In this document: in pieces, positions 32,636-42,407 of the stretch
How the letters are laid out: each line of letters begins with the position of its first letter
Numbering within the stretch: position 1 is the first letter of the stretch
Source: Oceanospirillaceae bacterium
GTDB taxonomy: Bacteria; Pseudomonadota; Gammaproteobacteria; Pseudomonadales; Balneatricaceae
Assembly (NCBI GenBank): GCA_013215505.1
Contig: JABSQZ010000014.1
Coordinates: forward strand, 105,492-169,491
Direction: 5' to 3'
DNA: 64,000 bases
Translations under genes and position numbers: made by a program
The notes under the pieces: generated by a model
The model's input: the letters and a program-made list of their open reading frames with translations, nothing else
Database searches by the model: none
Told to the model about the DNA's origin: nothing

Positions 32636-35497
32636 ATGAGCATAAATTCGCAAGCTAAAGCCATGCTGAAGTTTCAATCCTTTGGAATGATCGGCATTTC
32701 TTTTTTAATCATCGCCGGTATTTTTGGCTATTTTTTGTTTAAAGAAAATCTCAGTTATGAAAATCGTCTGCAGACTTTAGACCGGGAAATTCAACAGCAA
32801 CAAAAGCAGCAGATCCGTGCCGAAGTTGAAAAAGCCCGAGAATTTATAGAGCATATGAACTCTCAGGCCGAAGAACAGCTAAAGCAACAAGCTCGCAGCG
32901 CCGTAGAACAAGCTCACAGTATCGCCACTAGTCTCTATAACAAACATAAAACTCTGCTGCAGCCGAGCGAAATTAAGGAGCTAATTAAAACCGCTTTGCG
33001 CGATGTGCGATTTTTTAACGGGCGAGGCTATTATTTCATCAACGATTTAGACGGTAACGCCGTGCTAATGCCAACCCAGCCGAGTTTAGAAGGCACTTCG
33101 CTGCTGCTTAACGCGGACGTGCAAGTGTTTCACATCATCAATACCTTACTCGATTCCATCGACAACGACTCTGGAGCGGGTTTCTCGCGCTACTCTTGGT
33201 ACTCTCCCGGCAATCAACAACAAAAGTTAAGAAAAATCAGTTTCGCCAAGAAATTTATCCCTTTTAATTGGCATATTGGTGCGGGTGATTACATTCAGAG
33301 TTTCGAAGCAGATTTACGCTTGGCTGCCCTGGAGAGATTGTCCAGAATCACCACCAACAACAATACCTCGGTCACTATCGTGGATGCCAAAGGCACTTTG
33401 ATTAGCCGTTCGCAACTGACCGATGACATGCAGCCATTAGCAGATGAAAACCTGCAACAATTATTAACTTTTGCCAGTACCGGTGGTGGCATATTTAACT
33501 ATACTCAGGAAACAGCGGGTAAATTTGCCTTTGTTGAGACTATCCGTCCTTTTAACTGGATAATAATTGCCGATATTTTTCCCCGACAAATCAGTCAGAT
33601 CATTGAGTCTCAGCGCTCTTTGATCGCAGAAAATTCCCGTAGCGACTTGAAAATGCTAGTGATAGTATTGTCTGTTGCCGGCTTAATCACTCTCGCCCTG
33701 AGCCTTCTTTTCAACCGCGGTTTTAGTCGCCTGTTTAAAAGATACCAAAGCAGCATTGATCTGCAAGAGCAAGAAATACAGAGCCAGACGCTGGAGCTAA
33801 AATTGGCCGCCAGGGTTTTTGACTCTTCTAACGACGCTATTATAGTCACCGATGCCGCGCATAAAATCATTGCGGTCAATCCCGCCTGTATCACCACCAG
33901 CGGTTACCAATTTGACGAAATAATAGGTCAAAAATCAGACTTTTTTGCCTCAGATCATCAGGACCAAATATTTTATCAACGGCAACATAGCCAATTACAG
34001 GAACAGGGATACTGGCGCGGAGAAATTTGGCATCAACACAAAAACGGTGGTTTTTACCCCAGCTGGTTATCGATTTCCACCAGTTTAGACAGTAACAATC
34101 AGGTCCTCAATTACATCTCGACTTTCTCCGACATCTCCGAGCGCAAAAAAACCGAGCAACGACTAAATTATCTGGCAGATTACGACCCGCTAACTAAGCT
34201 GGCTAAGCGGCATGTTCTGGCAGAGAGAGTCAACGAGGTAATCAACTACAGCGATCTCAATCATCAGCAAAAATTTGCCTTGATGCTTATCGACCTGGAC
34301 AGGTTTAAGAATATCAATGACTCTCTGGGTCACAATATTGGCGATCAGGTACTCCAGGAAATAGCCAAACGCCTGGCCGGTAACATCAGAGTTTCAGACA
34401 TCATCAGTCGCTTGAGCGGCGATGAATTTATTATATTGGTTAACAATAATAAGTCCCAGTCAGCTGCCAAGCGTTTAGCCAATCGGATTATGCGCGATTT
34501 AGCAGAACCCGTGCATATTTTAGAACACGATCTAGTGGTTACTCCTAGCATTGGTATCGCCACTTTTCCGGAGCACGGTAACAGTTTTGATGCATTGCTG
34601 AAAAATGCCGATGCCGCGTTAAATCACGCTAAAACTCAAGGTCGCAACAACTACCAATTTTTTACCTTTGACATGCATGAACGGGCATCTGAAAGATTAT
34701 CTATAGAGCGCGGCTTACGCTTAGCACTCAGCAAACAGCAATTTGAAATTTACTACCAAGCCCAGTATGAGTTGGGCACAGATAAACTCTGCGGTTGTGA
34801 AGCCCTGCTGCGCTGGCACACTCCCGAGTTAGGTATGATACCGCCGGATAAATTCATCCCCATCGCCGAGGAGACCGGGCTGATTCTGCCAATAGGTCAA
34901 TGGGTCTTAGATCAGGCTTGCCGTCAGGCTACTACATGGAGAGAGCAGGGTCTGGAACCCATTCCTATCGCAGTCAATGTCTCCAGCTACCAGTTTACCA
35001 AGAACATTGTCTCGAGCATTCAAGGCAGTTTAGCTAAAGCTAACTTAGAGGCAAAATGGCTAGTGGTGGAAATTACCGAAAGCGCTTTAATGCATGATCC
35101 AGACTTTACCGAGAGCGCCCTGCAACAGTTGCGGGATTTTGGAATCAAAATTGCCCTGGATGATTTTGGTACCGGCTACTCATCGCTGGCTTATTTAAAA
35201 AGATTCCCATTGGACAAACTAAAGATAGACCGAACGTTTATTACCGGACTCCCCCAGGAGCAAGATGATCTGGTGATCACCCGATCAATCATTGACGTCG
35301 CTCGAAATTTAAACATGACCACTATTGCCGAAGGGGTTGAGACCATTGAACAACAAAAATTACTGACAGAATTAGGCTGTCAGCAAATGCAGGGTTTTTT
35401 AAAAGCCAAGCCGGTCCCTGCCGAGCAATTTGCCAGCGAATATCTGATCTCAGACACCACTAACAGTCGCCAAAAATTACCCGGGAAATCGGCCTAA
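32636..35497 (+). CDS. Cache-PAS-GGDEF-EAL membrane protein
   Basis: Start ATG 32636 (MSINSQAKAM), 953 residues; a GTG at 32564 in frame has no Shine-Dalgarno. A membrane helix (about 17-37), an extracytoplasmic Cache-type sensor (about 45-325, with GRGYYFI and PFNWHIGAGDY motifs), a second helix (about 340-360), a PAS domain (about 386-500), GGDEF (signature SGDEF, about 593, with an RxxD inhibitory site five residues before it) and EAL (EALLRW about 722, DDFGTGYSS in the second half). It probably makes and/or degrades cyclic di-GMP in response to an external ligand. It ends convergently, 4-base overlap, with the MocR gene. Confidence 0.93.
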   Translation: MSINSQAKAMLKFQSFGMIGISFLIIAGIFGYFLFKENLSYENRLQTLDREIQQQQKQQIRAEVEKAREFIEHMNSQAEEQLKQQARSAVEQAHSIATSLYNKHKTLLQPSEIKELIKTALRDVRFFNGRGYYFINDLDGNAVLMPTQPSLEGTSLLLNADVQVFHIINTLLDSIDNDSGAGFSRYSWYSPGNQQQKLRKISFAKKFIPFNWHIGAGDYIQSFEADLRLAALERLSRITTNNNTSVTIVDAKGTLISRSQLTDDMQPLADENLQQLLTFASTGGGIFNYTQETAGKFAFVETIRPFNWIIIADIFPRQISQIIESQRSLIAENSRSDLKMLVIVLSVAGLITLALSLLFNRGFSRLFKRYQSSIDLQEQEIQSQTLELKLAARVFDSSNDAIIVTDAAHKIIAVNPACITTSGYQFDEIIGQKSDFFASDHQDQIFYQRQHSQLQEQGYWRGEIWHQHKNGGFYPSWLSISTSLDSNNQVLNYISTFSDISERKKTEQRLNYLADYDPLTKLAKRHVLAERVNEVINYSDLNHQQKFALMLIDLDRFKNINDSLGHNIGDQVLQEIAKRLAGNIRVSDIISRLSGDEFIILVNNNKSQSAAKRLANRIMRDLAEPVHILEHDLVVTPSIGIATFPEHGNSFDALLKNADAALNHAKTQGRNNYQFFTFDMHERASERLSIERGLRLALSKQQFEIYYQAQYELGTDKLCGCEALLRWHTPELGMIPPDKFIPIAEETGLILPIGQWVLDQACRQATTWREQGLEPIPIAVNVSSYQFTKNIVSSIQGSLAKANLEAKWLVVEITESALMHDPDFTESALQQLRDFGIKIALDDFGTGYSSLAYLKRFPLDKLKIDRTFITGLPQEQDDLVITRSIIDVARNLNMTTIAEGVETIEQQKLLTELGCQQMQGFLKAKPVPAEQFASEYLISDTTNSRQKLPGKSA

Positions 35498-36831
35498 GGT
35501 TCAGTGTTGTGCAGCGCCAACAACGCTGCCAGCTGCTCTAACCCTTGAATAAAGTCGACTTCATCTGCGATGGCCATCACCGAAAGACGAACGGCATTAG
35601 CTGCTTGCCCACCACTATTGAAATACGCGGCACTACTCACCAGTAAGCCCTGCTTTTTAGCACTGGCGGTGAAACTATCCGCCTGCCAGTTAGCAGGCAA
35701 GTGTAACCAACAGCTATAGCTGCTGCGCTGTCGCTGCAGCTTATATGCGGATAGATAGCGGGTCACTAACTGCTGTCGATGTGCGGCGGTCTTTTTTTGC
35801 TGCGCCGCTGCACGAAAAGCGTTACCGCTATCAATCATTGCGCTGGCAATCTCAAACATAAACGGAGAGGGCAACCACAGTGTCGCCCTGATATAGTCAA
35901 CCACTTTCGAATATTGGCTCTGCGGAACCCGCAGATAGCCACAGCGCATGCCCGGACTAATAGCCTTGGATAGACTGCTGATATAAAAAGCTTTCTCGGC
36001 GACAAAATTACTGATTGCGGCAATCTTTTCAGTGTTCAAAAAAGCGTAAATTTCATCTTCAACCAACCATATATCTTGCTGCGCAATCACTTTCGCCAGC
36101 GCTTCCCGACGCACCTGCCCCATAGTTGCTGCGGTGGGATTTTGCTGCGAGGGTACTACAATCACCATACTGGGTTTGCAGATTTCACATTGCTCGGTCA
36201 GAGCCTCTGGCAACATGCCCTGCTCATCCATGGCGATAGGCAGCACTTTGCGCCCCAGATATTTGCAGATAGCTAAAATGCCCGGATAAGTCTGAGCTTC
36301 CAGGGCTATATAATCGCCCTGGTTAGAGTACAGAGCAATGATGCTTGCCAGTGCATTTTGGGCGCCGTTAGTCAGTATCAGCTGCTCGGGGCTACTCACC
36401 TCTAAGCCATATTGCGCACACCAGCTTGCACCCGCCCGACGGTGTTCCAGCAAGCCACTATTTTCACTGTAGTCAAACAACTGCGGGTTTTCTAGAGCAC
36501 TGATTTTTTGCTTGAACAGCTGTTTTAATACCGGCATATTTTGCTGTAGACAAGGTTGTAAAATAGAAAAGTTTAACTGTTTGTCACTCTGTTGTGCACG
36601 AATTACCCCCTGTAAATACTGGCTCGAAACATAACTACCACGACCGACAAAAGACTCTATGCTGCCCTGCTCTACCAATAACTGATAAGCTTTAGCCACT
36701 GTCACTGCAGTAGTGCCTAACTCTTTTGCCAGCTCTCTGTGTGCTGGAAGTTTACTGCCTTGGGGATACTTTCCCAAGTCAATTAAAGAGCGCAACTGGG
36801 CTGCTATCAACTGGTACTTATGTTTACTCAT
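35494..36831 (-). CDS. MocR-type regulator (GntR HTH fused to aminotransferase domain)
   Basis: Start ATG 36831 with GTGAGG six bases upstream, 445 residues. An N-terminal GntR winged helix (about 5-70, SKLPAHRELAKELGTTAVTVAKAYQLL) is fused to a fold type I aminotransferase-like domain (about 100-440) with NPTAATM and the PLP-lysine region ISSLSKAISPGMRCGYL. MocR proteins use PLP as sensor and usually control a divergent gene, here a beta-hydroxyacid dehydrogenase. The palindrome at 36874 is a candidate site. Confidence 0.92.
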   Translation of the reverse strand: MSKHKYQLIAAQLRSLIDLGKYPQGSKLPAHRELAKELGTTAVTVAKAYQLLVEQGSIESFVGRGSYVSSQYLQGVIRAQQSDKQLNFSILQPCLQQNMPVLKQLFKQKISALENPQLFDYSENSGLLEHRRAGASWCAQYGLEVSSPEQLILTNGAQNALASIIALYSNQGDYIALEAQTYPGILAICKYLGRKVLPIAMDEQGMLPEALTEQCEICKPSMVIVVPSQQNPTAATMGQVRREALAKVIAQQDIWLVEDEIYAFLNTEKIAAISNFVAEKAFYISSLSKAISPGMRCGYLRVPQSQYSKVVDYIRATLWLPSPFMFEIASAMIDSGNAFRAAAQQKKTAAHRQQLVTRYLSAYKLQRQRSSYSCWLHLPANWQADSFTASAKKQGLLVSSAAYFNSGGQAANAVRLSVMAIADEVDFIQGLEQLAALLALHNTEP

Positions 36832-36873
36832 GCACGGCCTCACTGAGACTAAAGTACAAGGATAATTTGAAGA

Positions 36874-36887
36874 TTGACATATGTCAA
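36874..36887. promoter_or_regulatory. Perfect 14-bp palindrome, candidate MocR operator
   Basis: TTGACATATGTCAA is its own reverse complement and lies between the divergent MocR and dehydrogenase genes. It contains a TTGACA that could serve as -35 on either strand. A second pair, ACTAAAGT (36848-36855) and ACTTTAGT (36893-36900), is also inverted. Function is inferred from position. Confidence 0.55.
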
Positions 36888-36953
36888 TTTCAACTTTAGT
36901 ATTGGCTCACATTAGCGATGCATTGATCAAGTAACCTAACAAGGACCGACACT

Positions 36954-37823
36954 ATGAGTAACAAAACTGCCGCGTTTATCGGCTTAGGCGTTATGGGCTA
37001 CCCTATGGCAGCACACTTACAAAGCGGTGGTTACCAAACCACTGTTTATAATCGAAGCTCTGAGAAAGCCCAGCAGTGGCAGCAGCAACACGGCGGCAAA
37101 CAAGCTGCTACACCCGCAGAAGCAGCTGCTGCAGCGGATATTGTGTTTGTCTGTGTGGGTAACGATCAGGATGTGCGCAGTGTCGTCTATGGTGACCAGG
37201 GTATTCTGGCTGGCTTAAAGGAGGGTGGCATTTTAGTCGATCACACTACCACTTCAGCAACTTTGGCTTTAGAGCTGGCAGCGGCTTGTGCCGAAAAGGG
37301 TGCGCAGTTTATCGATGCACCGGTTTCCGGAGGCCAGGCAGGGGCTGAAAATGGCAAATTGACAGTGATGTGTGGCGGTCAGCAGAGCAGTTTTGCCACG
37401 GCGATGCCATTGATGCAAAGCTATGCTCAGCAGATTCAACTACTGGGAGAGAACGGCCAGGGACAGCGCTGCAAAATGGTCAATCAAATCTGCATCGCCG
37501 GGGTATTGCAGGGACTATCCGAAGCATTAAAATTAGCCCAGAGCGCCAACTTATCTATACCTCAAGTAGTAGACACGCTAAAACATGGAGCGGCAGGTTC
37601 CTGGCAGATGGAAAATCGTTTAGTGACGATGGACCAGGACAGTTTCGACTTTGGCTTCGCCGTCGACTGGATGCGCAAAGATTTAGGTATTTGCCTGGAA
37701 GAGGCCGCTCGCCACCAGCTACAGCTACCATTGACCCAGGACGTCGACAACCGCTACCAACAATTGCAACAACAGGGAATGGGGAGAATGGACACTTCAT
37801 CACTGGTGAAGTCGCTCAACTAA
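36954..37823 (+). CDS. Beta-hydroxyacid dehydrogenase (3-hydroxyisobutyrate dehydrogenase family)
   Basis: 289 residues. N-terminal Rossmann domain with GLGVMGYPMAAHL (about 11), the substrate motif DAPVSGGQAGAENG (about 122-135), and the catalytic lysine in CKMVNQICIAG (about 175). These are the hallmarks of HIBADH, tartronate semialdehyde reductase and relatives; the exact hydroxy acid is not decidable. Divergent from a MocR regulator that likely controls it. Confidence 0.9.
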   Translation: MSNKTAAFIGLGVMGYPMAAHLQSGGYQTTVYNRSSEKAQQWQQQHGGKQAATPAEAAAAADIVFVCVGNDQDVRSVVYGDQGILAGLKEGGILVDHTTTSATLALELAAACAEKGAQFIDAPVSGGQAGAENGKLTVMCGGQQSSFATAMPLMQSYAQQIQLLGENGQGQRCKMVNQICIAGVLQGLSEALKLAQSANLSIPQVVDTLKHGAAGSWQMENRLVTMDQDSFDFGFAVDWMRKDLGICLEEAARHQLQLPLTQDVDNRYQQLQQQGMGRMDTSSLVKSLN

Positions 37824-37890
37824 TATTGAGGACCTGCAGCGCCGCTTTGCAGTGCTGCGGGTTACAGCATAGCTAGCTCAGTGATAATTT

Positions 37891-39891
37891 TTAAGATGTT
37901 GTCACATTGGCGCTGCTGGAGTAATAAATCGTCTGGGGAAATTCGATTTGATAACAGAGTCCCTGATCAATAGTACTGCTGACTTTAATACTGCCCTGCA
38001 GCGAACTGGTGACTAAGTTATAAATCAAGTGAGCGCCTAAACCACAGTGCTCAGGATCAGCCGAATTACTGAAAAATGGCTCGAACAGTTGCGATAAATC
38101 CCGCTTACTCATGCCGCTACCATTATCAGTATAAGTGACGCAGATGCGTTCATTTTCACAACTGACGTCGATTTCAATCAGCGGCGCCGCAGCGCTGATA
38201 AAAGCGTGCTGGCAGGAATTCAAAATTAAATTATCTATCACCTGGCTGAGTGCATCGACGTTGCAATAACAATGTAACGATGCATCGCAGTACAGTTTTA
38301 TCTGCACTTGTGTCGCTGCCAGCTGTTGCAGTTGTGGCTGTAGCGATAACAGCGATTTTTCTAAAAACTTCTTTAACGCTATCTGCCGCAACTCATGTTC
38401 CGATTGATTAACGGCGACTTGCTTGAAGCTGTTAATCAGTTTAGCCGCGCGTTGCAGATTAAAATTTAGCTGCCCCCCCAAACTAGCGGCGACCTCTAAA
38501 TAGTTATCGAGCCCCTGTTTGCTCAACTGCTTATTCTGTATTTGACTGTGAAAGTTGTGAATATTGCCAGCCAATTGCTGCACAGTGTCTAAACTACTGC
38601 TCAGTGGGGTATTGATGTGCAGTGCCACTGCCGATACCAACGCTTGCAGTGAAGCAATTTTCTGTTTTTGCACTAGCTCCTTTTCGGTGCTGTGTAATTG
38701 CTGCAATACTTGGTTGAGCTGAGAGTTTTGCGAACGCAATAATATTTGCTGTCTGTCCAAGTTTCGCTGAGCGGCCAACGCCTGTTCAGCCTCTTGAGTG
38801 ATAGCGATAGCAGAAGCTAAATGGTTGGCAAAAAACTGCAATATATCTAGCTCCATCGAAGAGTATTCAACCTCAGTGCAGTAGCTTTTCAGGTAGATAA
38901 CGCCGTAGACTATATCTCCTATGATCATCGGTGCACCCATCCAACTGGAAAAAGATTGATCTCCGATTATCCCCTGTAGCTCCCCCGATGCTATTTTTTT
39001 GGCGGTTATCTCTGCGCTAAACACAGCGGCCCGACGCTGGCGAATGATCTGCGAGCTGAACCCCGGACCAAATCTTATGACTTTGCCTGCTAATAAACTC
39101 CCATCTTTTTCGTCCATTACAAACACATGGCGCAACTCACTGAGCGCTTCGCTGTAGCGGATAATGCCTATGTTTCTGGCGTCCAATAATGTATCGAGAA
39201 TCTGCTGGGCTTTTTTATACAACTTCGGCAAACTGATTTGCCGGTGAGTGGTTGCAGTAATTTCATACAGTGCCTGTTGTAAAACTTCCGCTTTGCGCTG
39301 CATAGTCAATTGCTTTTCCAGCTCTTTAGTCTGACTGAATATATACTCATCTATCACTAGCAGGCGGGTGTATTTTTCTACTGCGCGATTTATTTCTTCG
39401 CCAAACAACCGAAATATTTTCCAGTCTACAGCAGCTATTTTCTGTCTGGCACTCTCGCTGTGTAAGACTAACGCCCCCAGACAAACCCCTGTATCAGAGA
39501 GCATTAACATGCCCATAATGTGTTGCACACCCGCCCTAAACCAAGGTTCTTGACCCAGTGCCAGCTGATCTCCTGCGCTGAGTAATAATTGCTGGCGGTG
39601 TACAATCATCCAGGCATTCGGGGAGCTATCGACAGAGCCCAGTGGATATCTCGGCAGCTTATCCAGGCTATTCGTTGCGTTGACAGGAGAGACATACTGC
39701 AACGTATTTTCATCTTCACAATAAAGGGCTAAGGTTAAATTATTGACATCTAGCACTTCGCTTAATAGCTTTTGTGCACCGCCCATATAGGTGCTAAGAC
39801 ATTGATTGTCTTGGCAGCACTGCTGTAAATCGATTAACATCAGCAGGGCCAGCTCGCGCTGGTGTGTATCCCTGCTAGACAAGCTATTCAT
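37891..39891 (-). CDS. Soluble GAF histidine kinase with altered H-box
   Basis: 666 residues, no membrane segment. Two GAF-like domains (about 30-180 and 205-365), a coiled coil (about 370-415), a dimerisation region and an ATPase domain (N box DNLILNSCQHAF, G1 YTDNGSGM, G2 CGLGAHL). It is paralogous along its length to the gene upstream. Where the paralogue has VAHQINTPL, this one has VALHINTPL: the normal phospho-acceptor position (424) is Leu and a His sits one residue later. ATP-binding residues look intact. It begins 12 bases after the paralogue's stop, so the two are one operon. It may be an altered kinase, a phosphatase or a heterodimer partner. Confidence 0.88.
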   Translation of the reverse strand: MNSLSSRDTHQRELALLMLIDLQQCCQDNQCLSTYMGGAQKLLSEVLDVNNLTLALYCEDENTLQYVSPVNATNSLDKLPRYPLGSVDSSPNAWMIVHRQQLLLSAGDQLALGQEPWFRAGVQHIMGMLMLSDTGVCLGALVLHSESARQKIAAVDWKIFRLFGEEINRAVEKYTRLLVIDEYIFSQTKELEKQLTMQRKAEVLQQALYEITATTHRQISLPKLYKKAQQILDTLLDARNIGIIRYSEALSELRHVFVMDEKDGSLLAGKVIRFGPGFSSQIIRQRRAAVFSAEITAKKIASGELQGIIGDQSFSSWMGAPMIIGDIVYGVIYLKSYCTEVEYSSMELDILQFFANHLASAIAITQEAEQALAAQRNLDRQQILLRSQNSQLNQVLQQLHSTEKELVQKQKIASLQALVSAVALHINTPLSSSLDTVQQLAGNIHNFHSQIQNKQLSKQGLDNYLEVAASLGGQLNFNLQRAAKLINSFKQVAVNQSEHELRQIALKKFLEKSLLSLQPQLQQLAATQVQIKLYCDASLHCYCNVDALSQVIDNLILNSCQHAFISAAAPLIEIDVSCENERICVTYTDNGSGMSKRDLSQLFEPFFSNSADPEHCGLGAHLIYNLVTSSLQGSIKVSSTIDQGLCYQIEFPQTIYYSSSANVTTS

Positions 39892-39903
39892 CCATTTCCC
39901 CCA

Positions 39904-41892
39904 TTAACTCAGCCCTCTATCCGCAATATTCTGCAGCGATTGAGGAAAACGTATCTCATAGCTCAATCCCCTGCCCAATTCACTGTTGACTTGTATTTTT
40001 CCCTGCAGTGTTGCAGTCACCAAATTGTATATATGGTGCGCTCCCAGTCCACTGTCACCGGCATTGCGTTTGGTTGTGTAAAAGGGATCAAACAGCCTAT
40101 CTAAGTCTGTCTGACACATACCTTTGCCGTCATCTTTGTAGCGGATAGTTACCTGCTCAGCGAAGCAACTTACAGCAATGCTGATGCAACCAAACTGTCC
40201 CTGATCATAAGCATGCTTTAAAGAATTGTGCAGTAAATTAGTCAACACTTTATGCAGCGCCTCGACGTCAGTACAGATTTGCACTTCGCCCTCCTGGTGC
40301 AGCTCTATGTTCTGACCTCGCTGGCTAAATCGCCCAGCAAAGTTAGCTATTACATTTTCCAGATACTGTCCGAGTAGCAACTGTTGCGGCGGCTTATGAC
40401 TCTGCTGGGTCGACAATCCCTCAAAATTAGCCAACAGCGCAGCAACTCGCTGCATATTAGTGTCAATCAATGCCTGTGCTGATTCAGCCTGTGCGTTGTA
40501 AGCGGCCAATTTTTGACGGCTCAAGCTGTTATCCAGCAGGGCTTGTCTGACCTGTGCGTTAGTATCATTGAGGCGGCTGACACAAGTAATGCAGATACCC
40601 AGTGGAGTATTAATTTGGTGTGCCACACCCGCCACTAGCCCTGTCAGTGCCGCCATTTTTTGTTTCTCAGCTAACTGCTGTTGCGCTGCCGAGAGCTCTT
40701 GCAAACTCTGATTGATCTGCTTATTTTTTTGCTCCAGTGAGGATTGCTGCTGCAGTGATTGTCGCTGCGATAATATTTTTTGCTGAGCTTGAGTTTTGAC
40801 TTGAATGGCGGTGGCTAAATGGCTGGCAATAAATTGTAAAAAGTGTAACTCTTGCTCTGCATAAGGTGTTTCTCCCGCATAGCTCTGCACAAAAATCAGT
40901 CCGTACACTTTGCTCGCCGACATTATCGGTGCACCTATCCAACTGGTGAAACTATCGTTGCCCAATATATTTTTCAGCTCGCCGGATTGCAACTTAGCCC
41001 TGGCTATTTGCGGGGTAAATAATTGCGCTTGCTGGGTCTTTATCACCAGTGAACTCATGCCCTCACCAAAGGGAATCACTACACCGGAATATAAATTATA
41101 ATCTACTTTATCGACAAAATATTCCTGTATCAGTTGGCTTCTATTTTCGTCGTAGCTGAGAATACCAATATTATTGGCCGTCATTAACTCATCAATTATC
41201 TGATGAGACCGCGCATACAAATCGGTCAATTCACGCTTTTCATTGGTCAGAGCGGCAATTTTAAACAGTGCTAACTGCAACTTTTCCCAGCGTTTTTTAT
41301 CACGTAATTTTTGCTCTAACATCAAGTTCCGCTGCGCCAATATGCCTTTTAAATTGGAGCAGTCAGAATATTTATCTACGGCAGCGGCGACGGTTGTGGA
41401 CACTGATCTGAATAACCTTTTCTGCTCAGCGGAAAACTGTTTTCCGCTACTATAGTGCTGGCAAACTAAAGCGCCAAAACAGTGCCCCGCTATATTTCTC
41501 AACGGCATCCCCAGCCAGTGCACTGAGACAGAGCGCCAGACATGCTGGTGTTGGCTATGATGATTTTCGAAGATTAATTCTTGGTTATTAGCGATCACCC
41601 ACTCTGTCGGTCCAGTCGGTGTACCTAATAGTGGATAGCGAAACTGTGGATTAATAAAAGCTTCTTTTTCATCGACACTAAAAATATATTGCACACTGGT
41701 GTTTGCAGCATCACAAAGCGCTAAAGATAAGTTTTCACTGGCCATCAACTGACTGATTAATGGCTGTATATTGAGCATGTAGCTAGCTAAGTCGGCTGAA
41801 TTTTGCCGACAGCTGTGCAGATCTGCCAAAACCGTGAAAATTTGCTTTAATTCCCAGCAACGCTGCGATGGCTCAAATCGATTAGTTTGCAT
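39904..41892 (-). CDS. Soluble GAF histidine kinase
   Basis: 662 residues, predicted cytoplasmic. Two GAF-like domains (about 30-185 and 205-365), a long glutamine-rich coiled coil (about 370-410), phospho-acceptor His425 in VAHQINTPLG, and an ATPase domain (N box TNLLHNSLKHAY, G1 YKDDGKGM, G2 SGLGAHHIYNLV). First gene of a two-kinase operon with an H-box variant paralogue behind it. No response regulator or receiver domain lies next to it, so the partner is encoded elsewhere. The signal is unknown; GAF domains may bind a small ligand. Confidence 0.9.
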   Translation of the reverse strand: MQTNRFEPSQRCWELKQIFTVLADLHSCRQNSADLASYMLNIQPLISQLMASENLSLALCDAANTSVQYIFSVDEKEAFINPQFRYPLLGTPTGPTEWVIANNQELIFENHHSQHQHVWRSVSVHWLGMPLRNIAGHCFGALVCQHYSSGKQFSAEQKRLFRSVSTTVAAAVDKYSDCSNLKGILAQRNLMLEQKLRDKKRWEKLQLALFKIAALTNEKRELTDLYARSHQIIDELMTANNIGILSYDENRSQLIQEYFVDKVDYNLYSGVVIPFGEGMSSLVIKTQQAQLFTPQIARAKLQSGELKNILGNDSFTSWIGAPIMSASKVYGLIFVQSYAGETPYAEQELHFLQFIASHLATAIQVKTQAQQKILSQRQSLQQQSSLEQKNKQINQSLQELSAAQQQLAEKQKMAALTGLVAGVAHQINTPLGICITCVSRLNDTNAQVRQALLDNSLSRQKLAAYNAQAESAQALIDTNMQRVAALLANFEGLSTQQSHKPPQQLLLGQYLENVIANFAGRFSQRGQNIELHQEGEVQICTDVEALHKVLTNLLHNSLKHAYDQGQFGCISIAVSCFAEQVTIRYKDDGKGMCQTDLDRLFDPFYTTKRNAGDSGLGAHHIYNLVTATLQGKIQVNSELGRGLSYEIRFPQSLQNIADRGLS

Positions 41893-42364
41893 AAGTTTCC
41901 CAGGCCTGACGCGCTCGGCATATCATCCATGAAAGCGTTTAAAGGAGCCGTTACGGCAGTAGTAGATCGCCCTGATAACTTTCTATGCTTAACAGTTTAA
42001 GCGCTCAGCTGTTCTGCCTACACGGATGTAAGTAAGGAAGGACCCGGTAGCCTCCTCAGGCAACTTGGAAAACACCGGTCATTGCGCTGTATTACCGGTC
42101 GAGTGCCTGAGCGATTAGAACCTGCAGAGAAAATAGCGGATTTATTCGCATTGTCCCTAAAAGCGGCCAATTACTTACTAACTTTACTCCACTACTAAAA
42201 ATATACAAGTATAATCATTGGCTTATAGAGTTTTCAGCAGTCAAAAACAGCTCTCAAAGCTGACCATCGTTTACGACCTATGCCGACTTAAACACGACAA
42301 TTTCTCTGTAGTCGGGTATTCGCCTTGACAGCATAAACACAATCCCATATTTTTATTGAATGAT
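41893..42364. other. Intergenic region between kinase operon and betI
   Basis: About 470 bases holding the divergent promoters. A 65-codon frame without a start codon (about 41990-42196, plus) ends in TAA, with no recognised similarity; it may be a degraded coding remnant or chance. Confidence 0.35.
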
Positions 42365-42387
42365 CGTTTAATTAAACGCGCATTTAA
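42356..42387. promoter_or_regulatory. BetI-type operator
   Basis: A perfect palindrome CGTTTAATTAAACG (42365-42378) is extended on both sides by imperfect arms (ATTGAATGAT and CGCATTTAAT). It lies 30 bases upstream of betI, where BetI autoregulates its operon in other Gammaproteobacteria and is released by choline. Confidence 0.7.
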
Positions 42388-42407
42388 TAAAAAGGATCCG
42401 CAGCCAG

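Noticed and set aside
37824..37890. Terminator between the dehydrogenase and kinase operons
   Set aside because: A GC-rich imperfect stem exists but there is no T-run on either strand.
41990..42196. 65-codon start-less frame (KHRSLRCITGRVPERLEPAEK region)
   Set aside because: Looks slightly gene-like, but no start, no family and the length is within chance for this base composition.
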